A stretch of DNA of 64,000 nt from Polynucleobacter sp. HIN7 (GCF_030297595.1 NZ_AP028138.1:1612001-1676000); one strand, 5' to 3'; positions 19,403-29,946 are shown, counted from the stretch's first letter. Numbers and translations: made by a program. The notes: generated from the letters alone by a model not told the origin.

Positions 19403-20752
19403 TCAGTCGATCAAAATCATCCGAAAATCATTCACATTGGTTAAGGTCGGGCCTGTATGAACTAGGGCATTGAGTTCAGCAAAGAAGCCGTAACAATCAT
19501 GCGCTTGTTGATAGCGACTGGCACGCAAGTCTTTCTCTTGGGCATGCAAGCGTAGCTCGGGAGTAAACCAAGCACCTGCATTTTTTTCACTGCCATCGAT
19601 GCCATCAGTATCGGCAGCAATGGCAGATAAAGTCTTTAGGTCAGAAGTCGCTGCAAATAAAGATAGGAGAAACTCTGAGCAACGACCGCCGCGCCCTTGC
19701 GTTCCAGGAGGCAAAGTGACTGTGCACTCCCCACCAGAAATCAGCGCCACGGGGAGCTTCCCCCAACTGGCATGATGGGCTAACTCACGTGCGATACCCG
19801 CGTGTACAAGACCAACGTCTTTAGCTTCACCGGTAATCGTATCCCCCAGAATAATGGCAGTGTATCCAAGGCCTTTGCAATATTGCGCAGCAGCCTCAAG
19901 ACTGCGATGTGCTGTTGCAATCACATGGTTGCGCAGGGGATAGCAATGTTGATCGATGTCCGCTTGCTTTAAGGTTTCTGGGATCTCACCCGCCAATCCT
20001 TTTTGCAAATGGGTTAATACCGATCCTGGAATACTACGTTCATCTAAATGGTATTTCGCGAAAATTTGTAATGCATCACCATAACTTGAGTAATCTGCTG
20101 CACATGGTCCACTCGCAATGTCAGCCGGATGATCGCCAGTCACGTCAGAAATGAGTAAAGCCTCGACTTGAGCACCGCGCGACAGAGCAGAGCGCGCCAA
20201 ATTACCGCCCAAGATGGCCGACAAATGTTTGCGGACAATATTCATTTCTTCAATCGGTGCACCGCTATTGAGTAAAGCTTCGGTGGTCTTACGCATGTCA
20301 TCGATCGTGATTCCTGGCTGCGGCAAGGTTAATAAACTCGAGCCACCACCAGAAACAAGCGCAATAAGGGTATCCCCAGGCTGTAAGGTACTGACCAAGC
20401 GTAATACTTCCGCAGCACCATCCATTCCAGCCTGATCGGGTACCGGATGACCGGCTTCAACGATCTTGATCTGTTGCGTTGGCGATGCATGACCATAACG
20501 AGTAATTACTAAACCATCGATTGATGTATCTGGCCAATGGCTTTTGGCATAGCTCTCTAGAGCACTTGCCATCGCAGCGCTTGCTTTACCTGCGCCAACC
20601 ACGAGACATCGACCTTGCGGAGCCTTACCCTTTGGAAAAATTTTGGCAAGATACTCTGGAACGATTTTTTTAGGATCGGCAACGGCTAGTGCCGCCGCAA
20701 ACGCGCCCTCTAAATGCAGCTGACGACTTGAGGAGGGCTGTGAGGTTTGCAT
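19403..20752 (-). CDS. Glycerate 2-kinase, MOFRL/GckA-TtuD family
   Basis: 449 residues with an N-terminal DUF4147 domain and a C-terminal MOFRL domain. Characterised members phosphorylate D-glycerate to 2-phosphoglycerate. Recognisable motifs are VVGAGKASAAMA (about 50-62), VSGGGSSLLTLP, and LISGGECTV with GGRCSEFLLSL near the end. It could link glyoxylate or tartronate use to glycolysis, but no other gene of that route is nearby. It is unrelated in sequence to GlxK/GarK. Confidence 0.8.
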   Translation of the reverse strand: MQTSQPSSSRQLHLEGAFAAALAVADPKKIVPEYLAKIFPKGKAPQGRCLVVGAGKASAAMASALESYAKSHWPDTSIDGLVITRYGHASPTQQIKIVEAGHPVPDQAGMDGAAEVLRLVSTLQPGDTLIALVSGGGSSLLTLPQPGITIDDMRKTTEALLNSGAPIEEMNIVRKHLSAILGGNLARSALSRGAQVEALLISDVTGDHPADIASGPCAADYSSYGDALQIFAKYHLDERSIPGSVLTHLQKGLAGEIPETLKQADIDQHCYPLRNHVIATAHRSLEAAAQYCKGLGYTAIILGDTITGEAKDVGLVHAGIARELAHHASWGKLPVALISGGECTVTLPPGTQGRGGRCSEFLLSLFAATSDLKTLSAIAADTDGIDGSEKNAGAWFTPELRLHAQEKDLRASRYQQAHDCYGFFAELNALVHTGPTLTNVNDFRMILID

Positions 20753-20767
20753 TTGCCCATTTTAAGC

Positions 20768-22618
20768 CTAATTATCAATGGCTTGATCAGGGTCAATCGG
20801 TGCGTTTTCTTGTAACTGCCACATGGAAGCATAGCGGCCATTGGACTCTAAAAGCTCATAATGCGTACCGCGTTCGATGATTTGCCCGTGCTCCATGACT
20901 AAGATTTGGTCGGCATGTACTACCGTTGACAATCGATGGGCAATGATTAAGGTGGTCCGATTTTTTGCCAAATTGAACAATTCATCCTGAAAGGCGCGCT
21001 CGGTCTTTGAATCAAGCGCCGAAGTCGCTTCATCAAAAATTAATAGGGCAGGCTTCTTTAAGAGGGTGCGTGCAATCGCAACCCGTTGCTTCTCACCACC
21101 AGAAAGCTTGAGACCGCGTTCGCCCACAGGGGTGTCGTACCCCTCTGGCAGATGTTCAATAAACTGGCTCATCTGTGCGGCACGCGCTGCCTCTACAATC
21201 GCCTCACGACTTGCCTGCGGGCTTCCATAGGCAATGTTGTAGGCAATCGTGTCATTGAACAAGACGGTGTCTTGAGGAACAATGCCAATCACTTTGCGTA
21301 GACTAGCTTGCTCCACATCTTGAATATTTTGGCCATCCAATAGGATCGCACCAGATTGCACATCGTAAAAGCGAAAGAGTAATCTCGCTAAGGTACTTTT
21401 GCCAGCCCCACTTTGCCCAACTACCGCGGTAATCGTCCCGGCTGGAATCGTAAAACTCAAATCCTTCAAAATCTCACGCTTCTCGTTATACGAAAAGTAG
21501 ACATGCTCAAACCGAACCTCGGGGCCCTTAGCAAAATCCCGAATAAGCAAAGGCTTGGCATTTTTGGAATCGTTGATTTCTTGGTCTTCATTCAAAAGCG
21601 TGAACATGTGATCCATATCGGTGATCGACTGCTTCATTTCACGATAAATCACCCCCAAGAAATTTAAGGGGATGTATAACTGAATCATGAGCGTATTCAC
21701 AAGCACTAAATCACCTAAAGTCATCGATCCATCGACCACGCCCTGAGTGGCTCGCCATAGAATTAAAACCAAGCCGACTGCAATAATTGCCTGCTGACCT
21801 AGATTCAGAATCGCTAAAGATTGTTGAGAGAGGATGGCAGCAGACTGATAATGCTTAAGATTTTCGTCGTAGCGACGCGCTTCAAAATGCTCATTTCCAA
21901 AATACTTAACAGTCTCAAAGTTAATCAAAGAATCAATCGCGCGTTGATTGGCTTTTGAATCCATTTCATTCATCGTTCGCCGATAATGAGTGCGCCATTC
22001 GGTTACTTTGATCGTATAAAAAATATAGATGACTAATGCAACAAAGGTAATAATTGCAAACCAAATATCGTAGTTGTAAGCGAAATATGCCAACACCAAA
22101 GCGAATTCAATCATGGTTGGCAAAATACTGTAGAGCGAGAATGAGACCAGAGTTTGAATACCACGCGTCCCACGTTCAATATCGCGACTCACTCCACCGG
22201 TCTGACGACCTAAATGAAACTGTAAGCTCAAGGCATGCAAATGCTCAAATACTTGTAACGCAATCTTGCGCACAGCACTTTGGGTCACTTTTGCAAAAAG
22301 TAATTCACGTAACTCGGAAAACAGTGATGCAAGTAAGCGCAATGCGCCGTAACCCACAATCAGGCCGGCAGGAACGATTAAATAACTTTGCAAAGAACCG
22401 GGCTTGATGTTCATGGCATCAATCAGGTCCTTTAAAACAATCGGGACACCCAAGTTAGCAAATTTGGCAGCCACTAAGCACAACATGGCAAAGAGAACCC
22501 GAAAGCGATGCTCAAACAGATATGGCAAAAGATCTTTAATGACTTGCCAATCCGAACGATTAGCGGCTCGCTTGATGGGCAGCATGCCACCCGATGGCTG
22601 GTTCTGAGCGCCTCTCAT
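20768..22618 (-). CDS. Atm1-type ABC transporter (fused membrane and ATPase domains)
   Basis: 616-residue half-transporter. About residues 30-330 form six membrane segments; the ATPase domain has Walker A GQSGAGKSTLAR, signature LSGGEKQRVAIA and Walker B LLIFDEATSALD. Sequence style and length fit the Atm1/ABCB7 group that exports glutathione-linked or metal-related compounds in the membrane, rather than MsbA. I placed the start at ATG 22618, which overlaps the nudB stop by 4 bp (ATGA); 70 further upstream codons in frame overlap nudB and do not look native. Confidence 0.85.
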   Translation of the reverse strand: MRGAQNQPSGGMLPIKRAANRSDWQVIKDLLPYLFEHRFRVLFAMLCLVAAKFANLGVPIVLKDLIDAMNIKPGSLQSYLIVPAGLIVGYGALRLLASLFSELRELLFAKVTQSAVRKIALQVFEHLHALSLQFHLGRQTGGVSRDIERGTRGIQTLVSFSLYSILPTMIEFALVLAYFAYNYDIWFAIITFVALVIYIFYTIKVTEWRTHYRRTMNEMDSKANQRAIDSLINFETVKYFGNEHFEARRYDENLKHYQSAAILSQQSLAILNLGQQAIIAVGLVLILWRATQGVVDGSMTLGDLVLVNTLMIQLYIPLNFLGVIYREMKQSITDMDHMFTLLNEDQEINDSKNAKPLLIRDFAKGPEVRFEHVYFSYNEKREILKDLSFTIPAGTITAVVGQSGAGKSTLARLLFRFYDVQSGAILLDGQNIQDVEQASLRKVIGIVPQDTVLFNDTIAYNIAYGSPQASREAIVEAARAAQMSQFIEHLPEGYDTPVGERGLKLSGGEKQRVAIARTLLKKPALLIFDEATSALDSKTERAFQDELFNLAKNRTTLIIAHRLSTVVHADQILVMEHGQIIERGTHYELLESNGRYASMWQLQENAPIDPDQAIDN

Positions 22619-23073
22619 CGTGTCAACTGAGAGGAATCGTTGTAAAACTGCAAAATGGCATCTCGATTGGTATGAGAAAAACACTTTTGTGCAGCCTCTT
22701 GATAAGGCAGCCAAACATACTGCAAATGCTCCCGAGGCGCTAACCGAATCGTAGTATTTGTGGGAACCTCCAGAGCAAACCAGTGCTCCGTATTGCGCTC
22801 GACCCCCGGGGGGTAGCGATGACGCCAACCTGGATAAATCTCATACTGCACGGCATGATGAAGATTTTGAAGAGCATCCAAAGGCAGGGCTTGGATGTTG
22901 ATACCGGTCTCTTCGGCCACCTCTCGAATCGCCGCGCTCTCGAGTGGCTCATCAATAAAATCAAGACTACCAGTGACCGATTGCCAAAATCCTGGCCGAT
23001 CTGCCCGCTCGAGCAGAAGGACTTCCCGATTTCTGTTGTGAATAAGGACTAAAACCGAAATCGGGATTTTCAA
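22615..23073 (-). CDS. nudB: NudB, dihydroneopterin triphosphate pyrophosphohydrolase (Nudix)
   Basis: 152-residue Nudix hydrolase acting early in folate synthesis. The Nudix box is GSLDFIDEPLESAAIREVAEETGI. A start at TTG 23073, one base after the aspS stop, gives LKIPISVLVLIH, the usual family N-terminus; the in-frame ATG at 23133 would overlap aspS by about 60 bp. GGTGG lies a suitable distance before the TTG. The aspS-nudB order is common in betaproteobacteria. Confidence 0.82.
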   Translation of the reverse strand: MKIPISVLVLIHNRNREVLLLERADRPGFWQSVTGSLDFIDEPLESAAIREVAEETGINIQALPLDALQNLHHAVQYEIYPGWRHRYPPGVERNTEHWFALEVPTNTTIRLAPREHLQYVWLPYQEAAQKCFSHTNRDAILQFYNDSSQLTR

Positions 23074-23074
23074 A

Positions 23075-24874
23075 TCAACCCACCGGATTGGTATTGCGTA
23101 ACCGGATATGTAGTTCACGCAATTGACGCTCATCGACAGGACTTGGAGCTTGCGTCAATAAACATTGTGCGCGCTGAGTCTTGGGGAAGGCAATCACATC
23201 GCGAATCGACTCTGCACCCGTCATCATGGTCACAATGCGATCCAATCCAAAGGCAATTCCTCCGTGGGGAGGTGCGCCGTATTGCAGGGCATCCAATAAG
23301 AAACCGAATTTTGCTTTCGCTTCGTCTGGCCCAATCTTCAGTGCACGAAATACCTGACTTTGGACAACCTCTTGGTGAATACGAACCGATCCACCACCGA
23401 TTTCGCTACCATTCAATACCATGTCATAGGCTTTTGCCAGGCATTTACCGGGATCAGTTTCTAATAGCTTCAGGTGTTCATCTTTGGGGCTAGTGAAAGG
23501 ATGATGACAGGCAACCCAACGGGCATCATCTTCATCGTAATCAAACATTGGGAAATCAACCACCCATAATGGCTTCCAACCTTCTGTAAAGAGTCCCTGT
23601 TTCTTACCCCAATCCGAATGACCAATTCGCAGACGAAGATTTCCAATCGCATCATTAACGATCTTGGTTTTATCTGCACCAAAGAAAATCAGGTCGCCAT
23701 CTTTTGCTTTGGTTCTCTCTAATATTCCGGCAATTGCAGCATCGTGTAGATTTTTTACAATCGGCGACTGTAATCCATTGCGCCCTTCTGCAACTGAATT
23801 AACCTTAATCCATGCCAAGCCCTTAGCGCCATAGATCGATACGAATTGCGTGTAATCATCGATTTCGCTACGGCTGATTTCTGCTCCGCTAGGAACGCAT
23901 AAGGCTACAACCCGACCACCCTCTTGATTGGCGGGCCCCGAAAATACTTTGAAATCAACATCACGCATCAGGTCAGTTAATTCAGTAAATTCCATTGCAA
24001 CCCGTAAATCGGGTTTATCGGAACCATAACGCGCCATCGCCTCTGAATACGGCATGATAGGGAATGGATTGGGTAGCTCCACCTTCATCACGGTTTTAAA
24101 AATATGTCGCATCATATTTTCAAAGAGAGAGCGGATCTCAAGCTCGTCTAAGAATGCGGTTTCACAATCAATTTGGGTAAATTCAGGCTGGCGATCCGCA
24201 CGCAGATCTTCATCACGAAAGCATTTTGTAATTTGGTAGTAGCGATCAAAACCGGCCACCATCAATAATTGCTTGAATAATTGAGGCGATTGGGGCAAAG
24301 CAAAAAATTGACCATCGTGAACGCGTGACGGCACCAGATAATCGCGTGCGCCCTCTGGGGTGCTCTTCGTAAGCATTGGCGTTTCAATGTCAATAAATCC
24401 GGCCGCATCTAAATAACGTCTTGTTTCCATAGCAACCTGATAACGCAAACGCAAATTCTTTTGCATTTGCGGACGACGTAAATCCAAGACCCGATGGGTC
24501 AAGCGCGTCGTTTCAGAAAGATTGTCATCATCAAGCTGAAATGGTGGGGTTACCGATGCATTTAATACATGTAAGTCATGGCACAGAACCTCAACCTTAC
24601 CGCTGATTAAATCTGGGTTCTCAGTTCCAGCCGGTCTTGCGCGAACCAAGCCTTTAATTTGAATACAGTATTCGTTACGGACCTCTTCGGCCTGTTTAAA
24701 CATATCGGGACGGTCTGGGTCGCAAACCACTTGTACAAATCCCTCTCGATCGCGCAGATCAATAAAAATGACGCCGCCATGATCGCGCCGGCGATTAACC
24801 CAGCCAGCGAGGGTAATTTCTTGACCAATTAAAGAATCAGTAACCTGACCACAGGTATGACTGCGCATCGACAT
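23075..24874 (-). CDS. aspS: Aspartyl-tRNA synthetase (bacterial type)
   Basis: 599-residue class II synthetase: N-terminal OB-fold anticodon domain (about 1-110), catalytic domain with motif 2 [18 protein letters not shown], bacterial GAD insertion (about 290-420) and motif 3 [13 protein letters not shown]. In many bacteria lacking asparaginyl-tRNA synthetase this enzyme also charges tRNA-Asn; which applies cannot be told here. It is part of the minus-strand run, 8 bp after the DUF502 gene. Confidence 0.97.
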   Translation of the reverse strand: MSMRSHTCGQVTDSLIGQEITLAGWVNRRRDHGGVIFIDLRDREGFVQVVCDPDRPDMFKQAEEVRNEYCIQIKGLVRARPAGTENPDLISGKVEVLCHDLHVLNASVTPPFQLDDDNLSETTRLTHRVLDLRRPQMQKNLRLRYQVAMETRRYLDAAGFIDIETPMLTKSTPEGARDYLVPSRVHDGQFFALPQSPQLFKQLLMVAGFDRYYQITKCFRDEDLRADRQPEFTQIDCETAFLDELEIRSLFENMMRHIFKTVMKVELPNPFPIMPYSEAMARYGSDKPDLRVAMEFTELTDLMRDVDFKVFSGPANQEGGRVVALCVPSGAEISRSEIDDYTQFVSIYGAKGLAWIKVNSVAEGRNGLQSPIVKNLHDAAIAGILERTKAKDGDLIFFGADKTKIVNDAIGNLRLRIGHSDWGKKQGLFTEGWKPLWVVDFPMFDYDEDDARWVACHHPFTSPKDEHLKLLETDPGKCLAKAYDMVLNGSEIGGGSVRIHQEVVQSQVFRALKIGPDEAKAKFGFLLDALQYGAPPHGGIAFGLDRIVTMMTGAESIRDVIAFPKTQRAQCLLTQAPSPVDERQLRELHIRLRNTNPVG

Positions 24875-24882
24875 AAGTATTC

Positions 24883-25527
24883 CTAATGAGGTTGATTGAG
24901 GGTCTTGGGTTGAGCGATTCGAGGTGCCACCGAACCCATCGACACAATATGCTTGAGCGCTTCTTGCACGCTCATATCCAGCTCGATTACATTGGCACGC
25001 GGCACAATCATAAAAAAGCCGGAGGTTGGATTTGGTGTGGTGGGCAAAAATACATTGACATATTCACCACCCAACTTATTGTTCACTTCAGGCGCTGCGG
25101 TGCCGGTTTGGAAAGCGATTACCCATGACTCAAGATGTGGATAACGAATCAACAGAGCTTTACGAAACGCTTGGTTATTTCCAGAAAATAATGTGGAGGA
25201 AACCTGCTTCACACTCGAATAAATGGAGCGCACGATTGGGATGCGGGTCACGGTTCGGTCCCAGAGCTTGAGCCACCATTGGCCCGCAAAATTAATTGCA
25301 AGGAAGCCCGTAAATCCAATCACTGCCAATACGATCAGAATCCCAAGCCCCGGGATTTCACGGAAATGCCGTAATTCCCCTGAAAATTGACCAGGCGAAA
25401 GCGTAATGATGGCCGACATTACCCAGCCAAAAATTTGATCGATGACACCTAGCCCCCATGTGATCACCCAAATCGTGACCGCCATCGGAATCCAAACCAA
25501 AATGCCAGCAATAAAGTATTTTTTCAT
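24883..25527 (-). CDS. DUF502 family inner-membrane protein
   Basis: 214 residues, function unknown. Two membrane segments are evident, at about residues 5-27 ([19 protein letters not shown]) and 63-86, followed by a soluble domain with the family pattern [18 protein letters not shown]. It is regularly found before aspS in betaproteobacteria, which says little about its role. A 10-bp hairpin without a T-run lies just upstream (25541-25563). Confidence 0.85.
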   Translation of the reverse strand: MKKYFIAGILVWIPMAVTIWVITWGLGVIDQIFGWVMSAIITLSPGQFSGELRHFREIPGLGILIVLAVIGFTGFLAINFAGQWWLKLWDRTVTRIPIVRSIYSSVKQVSSTLFSGNNQAFRKALLIRYPHLESWVIAFQTGTAAPEVNNKLGGEYVNVFLPTTPNPTSGFFMIVPRANVIELDMSVQEALKHIVSMGSVAPRIAQPKTLNQPH

Positions 25528-25540
25528 GAGAATTTGTGCC

Positions 25541-25563
25541 TAACCCGCTATTTTAGCGAGTTA
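25541..25563. repeat. Hairpin between ubiB and the DUF502 gene
   Basis: TAACCCGCTA and TAGCGAGTTA (one G-T pair on the minus-strand RNA) form a 10-bp stem around a 3-nt loop, 14 bp before the DUF502 start codon. No T-tract follows, so it may be a processing or stability element rather than a terminator. Confidence 0.45.
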
Positions 25564-25586
25564 AGGCCAATTCAGGCGGATTTGCC

Positions 25587-27170
25587 TTAAATGGAGTGGA
25601 TTCGGACCAAAACCAAAAGAGCGCCGACTAAGAAACCGCTGAGGAATAAAGCGATTCCGAGCCATTGGCGACGTTTGCGTCGCTCATCGATTAACAGCTG
25701 TTTCAGCAAATCCAACTCAGGGCGCTGCTCTTTACGGTGAACCTGTTCCAGGTTTTCAGCAATCAGACGTGGCAAGGTAGGCAAAATCTTGGCCCAATTT
25801 GGCGCCTCTTTCTTTAGCCCATCAATGAGGCCTCGCAATCCAAGCTGCTGGCTCACCCAGCGCTCCAAAATAGGTTTAGCGGTTTTCCAAAGGTCGAGGT
25901 CAGGGTCCAATTGACGACCCAGGCCCTCCACATTTAAGAGGGTCTTTTGCAATAAAGTAAGTTGGGGTTGAATCTCAACCTTAAAGCGACGTGATGTTTG
26001 AAAGAGTCGCATCAACACAATACCCAAAGAAATATCTTTCAGTGGTCGATCAAAATAGGGTTCGCAAACGGTGCGCACTGCGCCCTCCAACTCTTCTAAT
26101 CGAGTATTTGCTGGAACCCAACCTGATTCAATGTGTAACTCGGCAACGCGCCGATAGTCGCGATTAAAGAATGCCAAGAAATTCTGGGCCAAATAATTCT
26201 TATCAAACTCGCTCAAATTTCCAACAATCCCGAAGTCGAGGGAGATGTATCGACCAAAGGTGTTGGGGTCCAAGCTGACTAAGATATTTCCTGGGTGCAT
26301 GTCCGCGTGGAAGAAACCATACTCAAATACTTGAGTAAAAAAGATCTCAACCCCATCGATAGCCAACTTCTTAAAATCAACTCCTGCAGCGCGCAACTCA
26401 TGCGTTTTACCAATTGAGACGCCATACATCCGCTCCATCACAATCACATTGGTATGACATAAATCCCAAATCATTTCAGGAATCATGAGTTTGTCGGAGT
26501 CTGCAAAATTGCGGCGCAATTGGCTAGCATTAGCCGCTTCGCGCATCAGATCAAGTTCATCGTGCAAATAGGTATCAAATTCAGCGACCACCTCTCGTGG
26601 CTTGAGTCGTCGACCATCTTCTGAAACTTTCTCGACAATGCGTGCCAAGTCATGCATTAAAGCCAAGTCGCTCTCAATCACCGGCAAAATACCAGGGCGC
26701 AATACTTTGATGGCGATCTCTTTATTAGCCCACTCGGGATGCGTCTCGTTACCTCGCAAGACTCCAAAATGAACCTGCGCGACCGATGCACTCGCCACTG
26801 GCGTTGCATCAAACGATGAGAAAATCACTTCGATCGGGTGGCCTAATGCTTTTTCAATAATCGCCTTGGACTGCTCATTAGAAAAAGGTGGGACGCGATC
26901 TTGAAGCTTCGCTAGTTCATTAGAAACATCATCGGGCAATAAATCCCTACGGGTCGATAGGACCTGACCAAATTTGACAAAAATTGGGCCAAGCGCCTCA
27001 AGTGCTAAGCGAATTCGCTCGCCACGAGGTAACTGACTTGGGGAGGTTGATGCAATGAGTCCAAGAAAGAACCGGCGTACACCGGGTCTCAAATTATCGC
27101 GAATCAGCCCAAATAAATTAAAGCGCCAAGCCGTATAGAAAATAATGCTTAGGCGAACAATACGACTCAC
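25587..27170 (-). CDS. ubiB: UbiB, ABC1/COQ8-type atypical kinase for ubiquinone synthesis
   Basis: 527-residue protein-kinase-like ATPase required for ubiquinone production. The KxGQ motif reads [11 protein letters not shown], the Ala-rich loop is [11 protein letters not shown], the catalytic segment is [11 protein letters not shown] and the metal motif is LDFGIVG. A hydrophobic tail (about 500-522, [17 protein letters not shown]) anchors it in the membrane. It starts 2 bp after ubiJ, matching the E. coli ubiE-ubiJ-ubiB order. Confidence 0.95.
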   Translation of the reverse strand: MSRIVRLSIIFYTAWRFNLFGLIRDNLRPGVRRFFLGLIASTSPSQLPRGERIRLALEALGPIFVKFGQVLSTRRDLLPDDVSNELAKLQDRVPPFSNEQSKAIIEKALGHPIEVIFSSFDATPVASASVAQVHFGVLRGNETHPEWANKEIAIKVLRPGILPVIESDLALMHDLARIVEKVSEDGRRLKPREVVAEFDTYLHDELDLMREAANASQLRRNFADSDKLMIPEMIWDLCHTNVIVMERMYGVSIGKTHELRAAGVDFKKLAIDGVEIFFTQVFEYGFFHADMHPGNILVSLDPNTFGRYISLDFGIVGNLSEFDKNYLAQNFLAFFNRDYRRVAELHIESGWVPANTRLEELEGAVRTVCEPYFDRPLKDISLGIVLMRLFQTSRRFKVEIQPQLTLLQKTLLNVEGLGRQLDPDLDLWKTAKPILERWVSQQLGLRGLIDGLKKEAPNWAKILPTLPRLIAENLEQVHRKEQRPELDLLKQLLIDERRKRRQWLGIALFLSGFLVGALLVLVRIHSI

Positions 27171-27172
27171 AG

Positions 27173-27784
27173 TTAATCCCGACTTTTTTGTAAAAAGGAA
27201 ATTCGCTTTTCAAGGCGCTCAACCGCATCACGAACTGCCTGAATCTCCATTTTATGAGAAACAAAATCGCGTTGATGCAATAAGACTTTTTTTTCCTCAC
27301 TTAGGTACTCGACCATATTCCCTTGTAAATCAAGGATTGCTTTCTCTGTCGCTTTAGCAAAGCGTTTGGCTTGCGTACTAATATAGTGTGCGGGTGCATC
27401 ACCGATAATTCTGGCTAAATCTTCCTCGTACTCCCAACGCAATTGATTTGAAAGCTTAGCAATCAATTGAGCCAATTGGGCATCGCCCGTTATTTTGACG
27501 GCTCTCATCGCCCGGTCTTTGATGGTTCCCTGCGGGGCGCTAAGCGCTGAAAAGCTGTTGGCATCAACTTCTAAAACCAAATTAGGATGCGGATGCACTT
27601 CAGATAAAAGAGCAATAAACGAGTCGTCCTGAATTTGCCATTGCATTGACCCGATTGGCAAAATTAACTCGATTACCTGGCCTTGATGATTACTTAAATC
27701 ACGCAAAGCCCACTGCTCACGCTCAAGGACATGATTAATGGCGCGCACCAAAGCCGTTTTTGGGAAATCAAAACGCAGATTCAT
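27173..27784 (-). CDS. ubiJ: UbiJ, SCP2-domain ubiquinone biosynthesis accessory factor
   Basis: 203 residues. A lipid-binding SCP2-like fold covers about 1-110 and the rest is helical with likely coiled coil ([14 protein letters not shown] at the end). UbiJ organises the soluble Ubi complex and binds ubiquinone intermediates. I start it at ATG 27784 (MNLRFDFPK); an upstream codon would begin inside the terminator hairpin. There is no Shine-Dalgarno, and an intrinsic terminator stem ends only about 8 nt before the start codon, which is odd for a gene needing transcription from ubiE. Confidence 0.82.
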   Translation of the reverse strand: MNLRFDFPKTALVRAINHVLEREQWALRDLSNHQGQVIELILPIGSMQWQIQDDSFIALLSEVHPHPNLVLEVDANSFSALSAPQGTIKDRAMRAVKITGDAQLAQLIAKLSNQLRWEYEEDLARIIGDAPAHYISTQAKRFAKATEKAILDLQGNMVEYLSEEKKVLLHQRDFVSHKMEIQAVRDAVERLEKRISFLQKSRD

Positions 27785-27785
27785 A

Positions 27786-27814
27786 GTGTAAAAAACCCGC
27801 ACAGGGCGGGTTTT
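27786..27814 (-). terminator. Intrinsic terminator between the Tim44-like gene and ubiJ
   Basis: AAAACCCGC (27792-27800) and GCGGGTTTT (27806-27814) pair across a 5-nt loop. On the minus strand the stem is followed by six T, then ACACT and the ubiJ ATG. The stem also has four T on the plus strand. It sits 23 bp after the Tim44-like stop codon. Confidence 0.8.
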
Positions 27815-27836
27815 CCAATCGGGGAAAGGTTAAAGC

Positions 27837-28766
27837 TTAAACCAATTGCTGAATACCAGCTAGAACCCAGCCCCCAGGAACATTGACAGGCTTCGATAAA
27901 TTCCAAACCTCCCTAAATGGTTCAGCGGGTCCATCTGCCTGCTCCCGAATCATGCCAGTGAACTCAACGCTGCACAGGTAAGTATTCGCGTCGGTCTCAA
28001 CGCCCAAGAGTTCAGCGTTTAGCGTAACCACATCCGTTTGATTTACCCCTTCAGCACGGCCCTGCAGATCACGTTGCAAGCTGGCAAACATTTCGGGGGT
28101 TGTAAATTCGCGCAATGCCTCAAGATCGCCAGCATCCCAAGCCTTTTGCAAACGCGTGAAGTAGTGTTTTGCATTGGCCAAAAATGCGATTTGATCAAAG
28201 CCTTCAGGCAGTTGATAAGCAGGAGCCTCCTCAAGCATTGGGCTTGGCGATCCAAATCCAGTATTCACTGGATGACTAGGCGTAAAGGCAGGCTCTTGCC
28301 TCGCGGTTCGTTGCATTCCATTAGAAGCAGGCACTGGGCTTGGCATATTTTTAGCGCTGGCTGGCATAAAGCGGCGCAACACGAATAACAATACAAAACC
28401 AACTAAGACGGCCAATAAGAGTCCTGTCAAAAATGAAGCAGCAGCCTCACCTAAACCAAAATGCGAAAGCAAGTAAGCAATTCCAAGACCTGCTGCAAGA
28501 CCGCCTAACATTCCACCTAAGCCCGAACGCTTAGCTGCAGCGGCTGGCGCAGCAGCTTGAGCAGGTGCCGCAGCAGGTTGTTGCGCTTGCTGTGCTGGTT
28601 TTTGCTGGGCCGGAGGTTGTGCTTGTTTTTGCTTAGGCGCATTGGCTGAGCGACCGATGTTCGACCCACCGCCCAAACGCTTTGCGTCAACAACAGCGAC
28701 ATGCCCAACCGATAAAAAAGCAAAGGACAGTGCAAAAACACCGGCTTTTAAATAAGTACTTTTCAT
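27837..28766 (-). CDS. Tim44-like domain membrane protein
   Basis: 309 residues, function unknown. A signal or anchor sequence (about 7-28) is followed by a low-complexity Q/P/A stretch (about 40-80), a glycine-rich segment and one or two membrane helices (about 88-131), then a soluble Tim44/MRPL45-like domain (about 190-309). That domain in mitochondria binds membranes and the import motor. The gene sits between ubiE and ubiJ, suggesting but not proving a link with ubiquinone synthesis. GGGAGA precedes the start codon, so it is well translated. Confidence 0.75.
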   Translation of the reverse strand: MKSTYLKAGVFALSFAFLSVGHVAVVDAKRLGGGSNIGRSANAPKQKQAQPPAQQKPAQQAQQPAAAPAQAAAPAAAAKRSGLGGMLGGLAAGLGIAYLLSHFGLGEAAASFLTGLLLAVLVGFVLLFVLRRFMPASAKNMPSPVPASNGMQRTARQEPAFTPSHPVNTGFGSPSPMLEEAPAYQLPEGFDQIAFLANAKHYFTRLQKAWDAGDLEALREFTTPEMFASLQRDLQGRAEGVNQTDVVTLNAELLGVETDANTYLCSVEFTGMIREQADGPAEPFREVWNLSKPVNVPGGWVLAGIQQLV

Positions 28767-28816
28767 TGAATCAGTCTCCCATCTACGATCTGTAAGTATT
28801 ACTTTACAGTGAATAT

Positions 28817-29560
28817 CTAGTATTTAATACCAATATGCAAGGCGACGATACCCCCAGTCATTCTATGGGTATGGACCTCATCAAACCCAACGCTCTCCAT
28901 CATGGCTTTGAGGGTTTGGGCATCTGGATGCATGCGGATTGATTCTGCCAAGTATTGATAACTAGCGGCATCCTTCGCAACCTTGTCCCCAAGCCATGGC
29001 AGCACCTTAAAGGAATATAGGTCGTAAATTGGGGCTATGAGTGGGTCTGGCTTGGAAAACTCCAAAACCAAAACCTTACCCCCAGGTCGAATCACCCTAG
29101 CCATCTCCGACAAGGCACGCTCTTTATGCGTCATATTCCGCAGACCAAATGCAACGCTCACTACATCAAAATGGTGATTTGGGAAGGGGATCTGTTCTGC
29201 ATCAAACTGAATGCATGGAATTACAAGACCGCGATCCAAAAGTCGATCTCGACCTACCGATAGCATGGATGCATTGATATCGCTTAACCACACCTCAGCC
29301 TCAGGATGAATGCCCCATTGCGCAGATTGCGCAAAAGAGTAGGCAAGGTCGCCAGTCCCACCAGCAATATCAAGCACCCGGTCGCCGGCCTTAACATTCG
29401 CTTGGGCTAAGGTAAATTTTTTCCAGAGGCGATGCAAACCGGCCGACATCAGATCGTTCATGATGTCGTATTTCGCAGCTACCGAATGGAAGACCTCGGC
29501 AACTTTCTCGGCCTTTTGAGACTCATCAACGCTTTGATATCCAAAATGGGTCTTTGACAT
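28817..29560 (-). CDS. ubiE: UbiE C-methyltransferase for ubiquinone/menaquinone
   Basis: 247-residue SAM-dependent methyltransferase. The SAM motif reads [16 protein letters not shown]; family signatures are [17 protein letters not shown] near the N-terminus and [17 protein letters not shown] later. I start it at ATG 29560 (MSKTHFGYQ), just after the DUF971 stop, because upstream codons overlap that gene. It heads the ubiE...ubiJ-ubiB group. Confidence 0.95.
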   Translation of the reverse strand: MSKTHFGYQSVDESQKAEKVAEVFHSVAAKYDIMNDLMSAGLHRLWKKFTLAQANVKAGDRVLDIAGGTGDLAYSFAQSAQWGIHPEAEVWLSDINASMLSVGRDRLLDRGLVIPCIQFDAEQIPFPNHHFDVVSVAFGLRNMTHKERALSEMARVIRPGGKVLVLEFSKPDPLIAPIYDLYSFKVLPWLGDKVAKDAASYQYLAESIRMHPDAQTLKAMMESVGFDEVHTHRMTGGIVALHIGIKY

Positions 29561-29562
29561 AT

Positions 29563-29946
29563 TTAGTGCCCACAACCATGGGATTTAGTCACCATCGCAG
29601 CATCGCGATCAATACCGGCGACTTTGCAGCGCTCAAGGTAATCTTTCCACAAAGACTCTTGGTTTTCACATAACTCATACAAATAGTCCCATGAATAAAG
29701 ACCCGAGTCATGACCATCTGAAAAAGTTGGCTTAATCGCGTAATGACCAACTGGCTCAATGTTTAGGATGCCAACGTCTCGCTTACCCGTTTGCAAGACC
29801 TCCTGCCCTGGTCCATGACCACGTACCTCGGCTGATGGTGAGTAGACACGCAAAAACTCAAAAGGTAAACGATAGCTCTTTCCATTCTCGTATTGAAGCT
29901 CGAGAACCTTTGAGTTTTCATGCACGATTAAATTGCTTGGAATCAT
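29563..29946 (-). CDS. DUF971 (GBBH-like N-terminal) domain protein
   Basis: 127 residues, function unknown. The domain is the same fold as the N-terminal zinc-binding part of gamma-butyrobetaine hydroxylase; typical segments are [19 protein letters not shown] and [19 protein letters not shown]. The tail ends KSHGCGH, a possible metal site. Its ATG shares one base with the stop of the large dehydrogenase gene, and ubiE starts 3 bp after its stop, so it is translated as part of this operon. Confidence 0.82.
   Translation of the reverse strand: MIPSNLIVHENSKVLELQYENGKSYRLPFEFLRVYSPSAEVRGHGPGQEVLQTGKRDVGILNIEPVGHYAIKPTFSDGHDSGLYSWDYLYELCENQESLWKDYLERCKVAGIDRDAAMVTKSHGCGH

Noticed and set aside
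22619..22828. 70 extra in-frame codons at the 5' end of the Atm1-type transporter
   Set aside because: They overlap nudB fully, do not resemble transporter N-termini, and ATG 22618 gives the standard ATGA coupling and family length.
28790..28809. CTGT...ACAG palindrome between ubiE and the Tim44-like gene, resembling a LexA box
   Set aside because: The spacing between CTGT and ACAG is 12 bases rather than 8, and the downstream gene is not a repair gene. No LexA-type box was seen before uvrA, ruvC or ssb either.
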